A stretch of DNA of 64,000 nt, taken from positions 1-64,000 of the forward strand of contig JAUIRK010000706.1 of the NCBI GenBank assembly GCA_030549495.1, read 5' to 3'. The stretch is from Nectonema munidae. Its lineage: Eukaryota; Nematomorpha; Nectonematoida; Nectonematidae. Below, one piece after another: positions 45,709 through 58,000 of the stretch (within the stretch, counting starts at the first letter, position 1; each line of letters begins with the position of its first letter). A program made the position numbers and the translations under genes. A model generated the notes under the pieces. That model searched no databases and was not told where the DNA came from. It worked only from the letters and a program-made list of their open reading frames with translations.

Positions 45709-47311
45709 CTATAAGAACAGGGTTAAGCTTATGGTTGCTTAGTAAGACCGAGATTTTTGCTATAAAGTTCACCAAGACGCACTTTCAATGTCTACTTCTA
45801 GGTCATACCTAGCTTGCATTAATTTTAATTTATTGTATTTGACTTTCCTGAATAAACTATGATATCGCTACTATCATTTCTTTCTTAACTACGCATTTAA
45901 ATCAACTTTTTATTTTTAGTGCCTATATTTTCCTTTTCTGCTTATAAAAAATAGCTGATTCATGAATTTATTACGATTGCCAAATTTCAGTTTAAGTTTT
46001 TTTTAATTTTTGAGAAAAGCTATGTTAAAATTTGTAATATAGAATTACACAATTAATATTATAAACAAAGACAATTAAGAATTAATATAAGAAACACAAA
46101 CTTATATACTCTGTATCAGTTTTTTTAAATTTTCGTATGAAGTTTAACTAAGATTTCTAAAAGAATTACATTTTTACTTTTTCTCAGGTACTTATAAATT
46201 TAATACTTTTCAAGCTATGAGCACGTAGGAGCCTAGGGACAAACATCGTCTTCAATATACTACAAAACCACAAAACAAACTTGTGTACTTTTTATTCTTT
46301 TCAACTAGTGATGTACCTATTCCATATTTTCTTCCGATGCCCATACCTTCGTCAAGTTATAAAAATTGGGTGCCAATGCGGATCCTTAACCGATTCCGAC
46401 GCTAAATCCTCATTACTTCATGATTTCCATAACACTGATTTTCAGAGAAACCTTAGCATTAAAATTGTCATCTTTCGATAAAGACTTTCAATCGAGTCTT
46501 AAGGCTGTGATCTTGTACAATAGGAATAAGAAAGACCGAAGTATTCCTATACTTAGTCCATCTAAAAAAGCCTTATGTCTATATGTAGCCCCTTTAGAAA
46601 CTTTTGAGTACAACCAGTTCCAATAATAATTGAATCTCTGCGTTGATTCAAGCAAGCAACAATTGAGATGTGAGCGTGTCCGAGAGAAAGTACATTTCTA
46701 TCTCAGTCAATGTTTTGAATTGAAATATGAATCGTCCTAATATCAAAACTTCGCGATAGTGTGTTTGAAATCTAATAGTCAATTTACAAGTAAGTATTCA
46801 AAGCATTTGTTATTCTAAAACGCTTTTTTGATACGTGTGATGATAGATCGACGTAAATTATGATTTTAGTCAGATTGAAAATATTAAAGCTCGTCTCAAA
46901 AAATCAGCAAATCATTTAAAATTTTTCGATGCCAGTTCAGATTTAAAAAATCACTAGCTTCACCTATATTCTGTCGGTATATATTTTAGTGGCGCACGCC
47001 ATAGGACCTTCGCGCCTCCTCTCCTTTTCTCAAAATAATTTGAGCCTGCCACCGATTATTATTATTATTAGGAGAAATATCGCTATTTGTTATTGTTTAT
47101 TTCTAAATTTTTTAATATATATTAATTAGTTAAACACTTTTTGTTAGTTAGCCTCTAAATGTAATTTATTGGTTTTTTAGTTTGAATTTAAATTTTGATT
47201 TTTATTAACAATTTTTATTACTTGGGCGACACAAACAGTAATGACAAATGAGGGAGGTAGCGAGCTAGCTGCTGCTGGAAGAGTAAGATTTGTTGGAACG
47301 CATTTAACACG
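45709..47311. other. Unassigned DNA
   Basis: 46306-46400 starts with CTAGTGATGTACCTATTCC, like the end of a hAT element, and is GC-richer. Otherwise no gene. Confidence 0.35.
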
Positions 47312-47795
47312 TTGTCTTCTATTCTATGTGGAAAAAGATACACACTTAGTCGAAATATACACAGTGCTTGTGTGAAACTTGACATGACATTTGGTTTTGA
47401 AACATGGATCATACGACCGATAGAGGAGAGTATTTTGAGAAGAGCTGAAAGAAGTACGTTACGGAAAATGTGTGGAGTGAAGTTAGATGATCAATTAAAG
47501 ACTGGACAACTCATGAAAAGACTGGAGCTGGAAAATACAATTGTTGAAACTGTGAAGCAGGCAAGTTTGATTAGGACATATCTTGAGGAAAGCAAACTTG
47601 GAAGTTTGTTGATGGCGTTCGAAGTAAAGGGAACCTAGATTAAACTGGAAATCGATGATGAAGAAAGATTTCATCAAAGTTGGTTTGAACCCTGAAGATA
47701 CGGAAGATAGAATCAAGTGGAAGTTAGTTACCAAATCAATGGAAAAGTCAGTAACTGTTCCTAAGAAAAACTGTAAAGGCTGTAAGAGGGGATAG
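47312..47795 (+). pseudogene. LINE E: 5'-truncated LINE, C-terminal end of RT ORF
   Basis: Reads MTFGFETWIIRPIEESILRR, AERSTLRKMCGVKLDD, then MKRLELENTIVETVKQASLI. After a frame change near 47638 it continues LNWKSMMKKDFIKVGLNPED and TEDRIKWKLVTKSM, ending KGCKRG-stop. The GFETW...R.ER..LR.MCGV and L..ED..DR.KW patterns are standard for LINE C-termini. It differs clearly from LINE C, so it is another family. Dead fragment. Confidence 0.7.
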
Positions 47796-50700
47796 ATTTC
47801 ATTTTATCAATCTTGTGATTTGAAAACTAAAATTAATTGCAATCAATTTTTATTTTATTCTTCGTGCAAGTCTTTTCACGTATAATGATTAATTTAGGTT
47901 ATAATACTTTATTGTATTAAAAAGAGTACGATTCAAAAAAAATAAACTTTTATTTCATTTTTTAGATATTGAAATAGTAAAAAATTACATGAAAATTAAC
48001 ATATAAAATATTTAAAAAATATGCATAATTAATTATTTACATGTAATAACTAGGTCAATTAATAAACAATAAAGTCAACTTTTGATTTCTAATAGCACTT
48101 ATTCTAAAACACGTAAATAATCGTATATTTGTAAAGGTTGTGTAAAGAAGGATTTTTCATTATTAGTTCAACTTTTAATACGTTATTTTTTGTAAGTAGA
48201 TTCTGTAAAAATTTAACAAGTTAAAAAACAAAGAGCAAATATTTAACAATTTTGGATTTGCTTTTATTTACTGTAGAGTTTCACAAACCAAATAAAAATA
48301 GATTATTTCATTTTTTTAATTATTACTTGACACATCATTTTAATAATTGAAAAACATAATTTTTGAATCTTACAATGAAAGATGTTTTGATTTATAAACG
48401 GAAAAACGTTTGGAAAAACGAAATAATAAAAAAAATCATGAACATAAAAAAAAGTATATCTATGCATATATATATGCCTTTCTCTAACGCAGACAACAGA
48501 CATGAGAAAGATAACTTCCAGTGAAAAAAGCTTTTTTCAAAAGAAAATACATTTTTACAAATAAAGTCAACTTTTTGTAAACGTTCAATTTTTGAAAGAC
48601 TTATAAGACAATTTTTACTGCCCTAGTAATAACTATTTGTATTTTTTTTAATCATCCACGAACTACAACATTTTCTAATCTTATCTTATACAAGCAGTTT
48701 TCCACGCCTATCCTTTTTCTATGCACCTACATTGTATAATATCCGTATTTTTTCTGTACTCATTCAAGTGTCCTTTTTCGTCAGGGAGTTGATGATGTAA
48801 AAACATGAATATAAGAAAATATAGTGCTTAGCTGTATTTCTTCTACCCTTGCACTTTTTATAGCTCACATGTGAATAAGAAAAATCGATTCAGGAGATAT
48901 GTAAGTTTAAATCTCAGTACTATTGGCATCCACCTGCTTTCTATCGCTTACACTTCATCATGTATATACTGCATCTGCATGTGATTATTACACTCGACGC
49001 CTATTTGTTTCGTAATGAAAAATCTCATTCAAATCGCTCTCGTCAAAACGAGTCTAAATGGATTATTCAAATCATTTTTATCCTTTTTTTAATCATAGAT
49101 ATACCTATTTAATTAATTTAAGAATAAGCTAACTCTAGCTCTCGTTTTGGCCTTCAACGAAATCTTGTGTTCCCATACTAGGTACCAATTAGGTGACTTT
49201 CAATGAATATATAAAGTAGGCCGTGATCAATTCGCCAAAGCGTATATTTCTATAGTAAATCCTCTACATATAACATCATATTTATATTTACTTATGGGCT
49301 GCCCCAGGCATGGTCTAAAACTCGATAACAGATTGTAAGAGAACTTCTGTATATTTAATTAGTATGGAAATAACGTGCAAAAACTTTAAACATATGGTCT
49401 GTAAAAAACCAGGAACCTGAAAATACGTGTTTTTATTTATCGGATTTGTGAGATGATACTATCAATGGGAGATTGAATGCTTTATCCGCTAAGACAAATT
49501 CTAATATAAAATATCTAATGTATTTATTTTATGATTTCTTTATCGGTGTCTGATCTATTTTATTATTATTATCTTGTGCGTTTATTTCAAGTCTTTGAAC
49601 CCATTTAAAGTACAGTTGTAACACTAGGTGTGATCACAAGGAGATGTTTCGTCATATGGTGATGACGCAAGAATATAATCTACATCGAACTTGATTAATT
49701 TTATCTCAGCATGTCCCAGCGAGGATGTAAATATAAATAATCTTTTTTTCGATGATAAATATTATGGATTTTCAATTACGCTCTACCCATATCATCACCA
49801 CGGTACAAGATTAATCTCGATAGCTTTCCCTCGACAAATCAGCGTGTGGTTGTTTAATAATACTCCTTTCTTGCGACTTCCCTCCCTATCTCTTTTATTC
49901 TTATTATAATCTCGCCCATTCTTATTCACGCAGTGCACGTTGATCCTTTTTAAAGTTTATCGTACGCAATGAAAGCTTAGGTAATTGCATCCCATTACCT
50001 ACATCCACCTAATCTCACCCTTTTTCTTTTAACACGGACTTATGGTGCTTCGCGATCCGAACATCCTAAAAATTTTAAAGTGGTTGAAAATTAATATTGC
50101 TAGAATTTATTCCGAATAAAAGTTATACTTTTTATTTCCTTATTTACATCCTTCAACTTTTATAATTTTCAGTAATGAAAATTATAAAAAAAAATAGTAA
50201 AAAAAAATTAGTAAAAAAAATCCTTCTCAGCAGCATTTTCTTTACATCCTAAAACTTTTTTCTACCTAGTAAAATACGTGATATACGTCAAATGGTTTCA
50301 ATATTATTCTCTTTATATCAATTGTCTTTTATCTTGATGAGTGCAATTCCTGACATATTTCACTAGTGGTTATCTCTGTATCATTGCTTTAAAATACGTA
50401 GCTGTGTTTTCAGGGGTAGATCTAGAAATTTATGGAATGGATGTCTCAACTCAGGTGTATAGTAATGTCAATCTTTATTATTTGTGTCATAATAAAGTAT
50501 ATAGATCGGTATCTTACATATGGAAGTTTGAATAGCCTGTTTTTATCATGTATTACAGAAGCTAGAGGCCTAAGAGGTGTTAGAATACATTAAATATTCA
50601 AGAAATCGCCGCTACTTCGCGATCTCCATAAAATCGCCCCTAAGTCACACACCAATCCACTCTGCAATCAACACACATATTATCTTTTCGTATGTCCACA

Positions 50701-52039
50701 CAAACACACTCACTGCACCAGCACTCGAATCCGTGGCAAGTAGTTAATTTACTAGCAAAGCAGCCAAACACCCTATTTTTGGATCTAAAAACTATAAAGC
50801 CATATGTAAAAGTCTACATCTGAAGTCGATAACACCCGACGATAGCCTATATGTAGATTGGCTATATTATTTTTATTATACTGACTTGTTACGCCAATAA
50901 AGAGCTGGCGTACAACAACAATTTTAATTATTTTGACACACATAATTGACAAAGACTGATAGTAAACGGAAAAGAGGTGATCTTTCATAAAGAACATGTA
51001 TTTTTCATTTGATTAGTATAATGATAATCAGTTGATCTATTCATTATTTTCATAATCGTTGAAAAAATTCTAAATTATTTATTTTAGAAGAGATATAACA
51101 TTTTTCAAGTCTTTTAATTGGATGCTCTACTTCTGTTCTTATTACTCATAATCGCCACTACAATAACGATCTTCAGCTATTTTGATTAATGTTTTGTATC
51201 TTCCTGACACTTCAATGAAAAAGAATACCATCACTACATCATCCGTATTTTATATTCTATTTCTCAAATATTATTCTTTTTTTTATTTCTTTTTTAATAA
51301 TTAAAGATGTCAATCACCCTAAATTTGCCAAAATCTAATAATTTTCAACATTTAAAATAAATTTTTAGTAACTCCTTTACGATGAAACAAATGAGATAAC
51401 CATATTAATTCCTATTTAATTTCATTGAAAGTAAAAGTTCATTTGCCTCACCTTTTACATTGTTCCCAAATGTGTTAGTAAAAAAGAAAAATTATAAAAA
51501 AAATTAAAATTCAAGATAGAACTCTTTTAAATTTTTTCAATTATTAACCTATTAATTAAAACATCTTTATCAATTTAGTAAAATGTTTTAAAATTCCTGC
51601 GAGAGTAAGGAGGATTACGTAGCATTTCAAACGAAAAATAATAATGTTAATTTTTTCATGTGTAAAACTTAATGAAGACAAATTTTTATCAATTTACTGA
51701 AAATTTTGAATTTTTTTTTATAAGATTCAGAGGATTTCAGTAAAAAGCCTCATGCATACGTGATGGATCCAAAAATTGCGGGAGGGTTGAAAGTTAGATA
51801 TCCAAAAAATACATCAAGTTTTTATTTTTGAATAACCAAAAAAACTTTGATCACTTGTCTACTTAAAAAGTAATTTTTAAATAGTTTATATTTTGTTCAG
51901 TTACTCATGATGCCCACTGCTTTCTAAATATAATTGAAAGATAGAGTATTAAATGTATGCTTAAAAAATGTAAAGAGTTCTTACTTGTATTTTATTTATT
52001 TCTACTCTTTGCTTAATATCAATTTTGTTTCCTTATTAG
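47796..52039. other. Gene-poor AT-rich DNA; probable upstream intron of the LRRFIP gene
   Basis: No exon could be supported on either strand. The 5' exons of the LRRFIP-like gene should lie here or further left or outside the window. 50580-50760 is less AT-rich but unassigned. Confidence 0.4.
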
Positions 52040-55000
52040 GTACAGTCTATTGATGAAACTGCTTCAAATGCTTCATCCTACGAATCAAAACTTGTCCCAA
52101 ATTCTCGTAAAAGTTCCCAGCGTCTAGCATATGGATCTAATGAAGTAAAAAAATTGATAATACTATAGTTAGACTTTTTATTTAAAGATTGTGAATAGTA
52201 GTGATGTACCGACAGTCCCGCCTCCAGACTCTAACCTCATTTCGTTGGAGGCAAATTGATTTTAAGAGGTGCTGGAATATAAAAAAAATTATACATTTTA
52301 ATCAAGTTCTAGAGGAGGAAACTCCCCTCTCCTTTCTTATCGATGAATTGACACCGCCTTGATCCGCTTATTTTTCTCTAACCTTTAATATCTTCAATTT
52401 GACCAAAACCATAATTCTACGCATCACAAATGCGTTTTATGCTAGCAAATACTTTTAATAAGAAAGAATCTTATCACATATGATTTTATATCATTCGTGC
52501 GTTACGAGGAATCATATTTCATAAATTGTCCGTTCTCATTACCAGCGTAACAAGACAACCAAAAAACATTTTTTGTTTGAAACTTGGCGTGGAAGTTTCC
52601 TTACACTTTGGCAGCAGCAGTAATGTGTAGTAAGTGCAATACTAGCCAAGTGACATAGGAGCCAGTGTATGGGACTGTGTGCTCCATTACTAGTCTATCA
52701 TGAACTTATCACTTCTATTCATGGAGTAATGCATGCATGTTAATATGGGCAATTTCTTTCCTGTCTACAACTATTTATATAGCCCTCTATATGTGTCAAC
52801 TCTCTCGTTGTCGCGATTCTATTTTTTTTTCATTTATTATTACTACGCCATTGTTTTTTAAAATAATATATTGCACACTCCTAAATAATGAGTATAATTA
52901 AATATATATATTAAAATTGGTCCACATAAAATCGTGGATATTTAGGTTGTCTTATATATTTATTACTGTTATTGCCCTATAATTACATTTTCCATGATGA
53001 AAACCTGTATTAATATTTTACTTTAAATTGTATACACTTACACTTTTTGCCTCCTTTAAAATTTGTAAAAAGTCTAACAAGATGTATACTGCAAAGAATG
53101 TATTTATTTAATTTCTTAGGCCAATGAAGTCTTAGAGAGCGAATTTAGACAACTCAACACCATCAAGGATAGCTTACTTAGTGAGGTTGAGTATCTGAAG
53201 TTTGAGAATGAAAAATTCAAAGATGAAATGCAAGAAAAGATTTTGGAGATTATGCGCTTAAGTTCTGAGCATAAAATTATTTCACAGGTACAACTTTTGC
53301 TTTATTAATTTTTTAACAAAGATCTAAACACTACTTTAGTGAACGATAAATTTAATTTCACCATTCATTTTTCAACCATAATTGAAAGCACCTTCTATCA
53401 AGCTATCATCATAGTTATTGCTATTAATTAACCCATTTACGACCAATGTTCCTATTTTGGAACATAAGTAATTTCATCTTCGTCTGCTTTTTTCAATGAC
53501 TTTGAATATAAATCGCCTGCGTTTTTTTTAGATATCGTCTGCTTTGCTTGGTCTTAAATGGGTTAAAGTAGTTGTTAAAAGGACGTCTCACTCCATTAGT
53601 CATGAAAAGCGTTTTCTTTCTCTATAAAAACTCTATCGTATCGTAACTTATACTTCTAAGTATAGACTGTGTCATATAAAATCATACGTGCTTTTTTAAA
53701 GTAAATTCATTTAAATACTTTATTGAATTAAAACAAGATCCAATTTATTACATACTAATGTATAAACCATAAATATAACTGTCCTATTCTGTTTGGCCAG
53801 GCGCGATAGTTTTCTTGTAGCTTCTGATCTAGTTTACGAAACCGTTTCTACCGCTTGACTGCTCTTACTTTGTTATACCATATTTTCAACAAATTTTAGC
53901 AAAATACCTGATTTATCGCGATCTTTTTCGATCGTTTTCGCTCCATTTGGGCGATAATTGTATACGTTTGTAAGAAAATATTCGCAAGTTTTGATACGGA
54001 CATCGATTTCACATTCAGATTGCATTCATTAACTATTTGTCTATCTGACACTGCTGCATCCTTATATAAAAATTTAACTCTTCTGCGCGTTTTGGTGTAT
54101 GGAGCCAAAATTCTTCATCTTTTCTCTGTTGTGCTCAAAATAATCTTCTCCACAGTCTTTCTGATATCTCTGCACAACTATCAAAAAATAATTTGATACA
54201 AATATAATTTACAAAAACGTGATTCTCTAATCTTATACGATGTGTAACCAATTAGCTCGCGATGCAGTGCCCTCGATATAAGATGATGACATTGGGACAA
54301 GAAAACACTGCGTAATTGGCTGATTAAAAAAGCCTAATAATTGTGCAGCATTGTGTATGCATTCTATATTTTGTTTTTCTTCCTTACAGGGTTGAGGGGT
54401 CGGTATGGATTTTTTTTAATTATTTTAAAAAATAAAAAAATAACCATTTTTTGTAAGTGTATAGACTGGCTGCTCTATCTTTTGTCGAAGCTGGAAGTAA
54501 GAGTTAACTTTTAATTATAGTATAATATTTAAATTATAGCTGGAAGCAGTAGTGGGATTCAGCCGGTTCGCTTCCAAACTGGAGTCCGCGACCTATTAGA
54601 GGGCCGCGAATGGTCACTCACTATCTTGCTTTGCGCAACATATTGCACGCATATTAGGTTATTGCGATTTTTGTCAATAAGTCAGACTAAATGAATACAT
54701 AATTTAGTCTTTGAATTGACCTAAACTATTTGTACTTTTTTATTGCTTTTAAGGCCTGATTTTATAGATTTGATTATGTATTTTTCTTAATGACTTCAAA
54801 ACTGAAATATGACGACTTATACTTAAAAATTAAGTTTTATTGCATTAACGTCTGGTCGGGAAGAGAAACCACAGTTTTTAGTGTTCTGCAGAGGCGATCA
54901 AGTTAAAAAGACACTTGAAAACGAAGCATTCCAATTCAGTAAACAAAATTATAGACTGCTGAATGATTGCACAAATCCATGTTTGATAACGTAAGAATGT

Positions 55001-58000
55001 TTTTGAAAAATATTTAGTGTGGTTTGAGAGCTTCCTATGGAGTTTAAAGAAAATTATCTGTTGTCAAAGAGTTAATATTAGCTTACTGAAAAGATATAAT
55101 ATAAGCATATCTCCCTGTCAAATTCAATTGCGAAGCATTGCAAATTTCGCTTAATGAAACAACGAATTGTTTTGCGAAACTCTCACCTGTAAAACAACTG
55201 CATAAAATAGTTGACAAAAAAGAATTTTTACAACATATGGTATTAAATCAGAACATATAATATGAGTGTGTATGGATGGCGCTCCGGTAAATCTTTGTTA
55301 CTCTGGTTAAACAAAAATCTCCAGGTGTAATCGTACCCACTGTGACATTCATCACCAAACCTTAATAATTAAAACTATACCTCATGAGCTGAAAGATGTC
55401 TTGTAGCGATTCGATTGAAATGAGATAGTCCCTACCGGATGTTGCAAACATGACTGAAGTTCTGATTCGATTTGTCACTACATATGATTTTGATATTTTT
55501 TGATAAAATTATATAGAGACAAAAATGCGGTTTTTTTTAGTTTGAGGTTCTATAGCCTATATAGATTTACTGATTGAAAAATTAAACTCACCATATTTAT
55601 TTACACTTTTTACATTTTAGGATAACTCTTTGCTGAAGCATGACTTGGCAGAGGAGTCTAAGCAGTTGAAAAAAGCGCAATCCCAGGTTGAAGAAAGAGA
55701 TAAACTAATACAGGTATTTTAAAAGCTCTTTAACTAACCGAGATTGCAAGCCAATCAAATTTGACTTAAGACAATTGGCTCACTACTACGTCTTGTTTAA
55801 AAATTTGTTAGCATCATTTTCTCATTGTTCTAATTATTTTAATCCAAATTTTTGTTAGTATAACGCCTATATTTACCTTTTTTGAAAAATATTTCCCAGT
55901 CTAAATAATAAGAGCCTAAATAGTATTCGATTAAAGCTAATTAATTTATATCTAATGTTTTATTTGTTTCAACACTTCTATTCTCCTCAAAAGAATATAC
56001 ACTTCAATACCTCAATATGACCGATTTTTTTTCTTATAGCATACCTAAAAATTTTATAGATATTTATTAGTATAAATTTGAAAATTAAAACAAATATATT
56101 TATCATTTTTACACAAATAAATGACGTTTTTACATAAATATCAGCCACTGAATCCTTCATTATCTTTTGAATTGTATTTAGAACATCTTTTTCTTTTGCT
56201 TTATTTTGTTTCAACTGTAGTATTTTATCGGAATGTATTCATTATTCCAACCACGTTTTGTTATCTTACCATAAATTTCGGTTTTGAAATCATAATTTAC
56301 AAGTTTATTTCCTAAAAGTTCAATAAATTACGCCTCTTTGCATTTGAGAAGGACTTTTCCTAAACACAATTTATTTCACACGAAATCACAAACGCATCGA
56401 AAACAAACATTACGACTATAAGCGATCTTTTCTTTTACAGGAGTAATTTGAGATCATTTGATCAAAACTAACCTTATTTTTTCTTTTGTCAATTGAATAT
56501 CGTGAATGGTTTTTTACCCTCTCTTCTACCTATTCCTCCATTCTTTTGTAGAATGCTAAGAAAAACACTTTTATAGCTATGGGAAATGTACGAAACCAGA
56601 GTATTTTGAATTAAATCTGATGTCAAGTTCAAAACTACTCACACACCTTGTTTTTTTAGGTTGCATAAAGTAAATTTTACATAAAATTATTGCGAATATC
56701 ATAGTGTACAAATTTTAATGCTATACTTAGCCGGTTTTAATAGGCATCTTCCTCTAAATGTCACTATTTTTCATCTATTGTAAATTATCGCATCATTAGT
56801 CCCAATCTTAGCGTAGTGGAGATAATTTATCAAAAGAAGCACGAATATTCCGAGCTTTTTTTGTTATCAAAGCAAAACTCCTTCTATTTCAGGGAAACGT
56901 TTTAAAGACATTGTTGTTCTGAATTCTGATTGAATTAATATATTTTCAGTTAATTCTTTACACGACTTATTTCAGCTAAATGATGAGACCAATATAAGCC
57001 TCCAACTATTTAGAAGTTTTTATCATTCATTAGTTTTACGTTCGAATTAGAGTGAAGAAAAATTATATTCAAAAGGAAACCCCGAACTAAAAGGAAAGTC
57101 CATTGCATATTTTGTTGGACCAGGTTTTTTTTTGTGTTTGAATCAAAATATTTCTTAAATATTTTGTCTTTAAGATCTTACTTGTTAGTTTTGCTTTGTA
57201 CTAGTAAAAGTATTCGTATTTTTTTCTCTCTTGTTAACGCGATGAGCGTATGGCTGTAAAAGTTAACATTAGGACGCACAAGCAGTCATTTTGACTGTTT
57301 TTAAAAATCTGTATCTAAAAAACCATTTAAGAAAAAAAATTAAATAAACCAGTATCTTAAACCCATTATAAAGTTTATAACTATCTAATTCAATTAAAAA
57401 TAAAACTGTTTTTTCCTTAAACGCATTAAAAGCTCCAACAGTCAAAATGACTGTATGTTCTTGTAATATAAAAGTTGAAAGGTTTTCATTACTAAAGTTT
57501 ACCAGGAAAGTGAATCGTAGTGTACACTAATTTCTTATAAAGTGGAAAAATTATGTATTTTAAATTCATTTCATGAAAATGAGGTATGGACTCAAATGAA
57601 AAGCCTGAAACTATCAACTTTTATAGGCAAACAAAGTTTGGAGTTGATATATTTGATAAAATGGCGAAACAATATAGTTAGACTTAGCTGTAGACGTTGG
57701 CCAATACATGTTTTCTGCAATATGCTTGACATATCAGCAAAATACGATATGTAACAACAAAAAAACAAAAACTCGTATGTGGAAAATGTACTGGCAAATC
57801 AATCATTCAACATGATAGCTTGTAAAAAATGAAGTCAAATGAAGCAAATATAAAACTAATGTGTTACATATGAATTAAAAATTTTTCTTTTTGAATAACT
57901 TGTGACATTCAAAAAGATTGCCTCGGTCTATTGAGTAAACAAATTTTTTGGTCTTTCTAGTGTTAAAGAGATTAGCTATGCCAAGTCAAAGATTCTAGAA

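Noticed and set aside
46420-46626. 68-codon plus-strand frame
   Set aside because: Probably the interior of a hAT-like repeat beginning near 46306; no domain.
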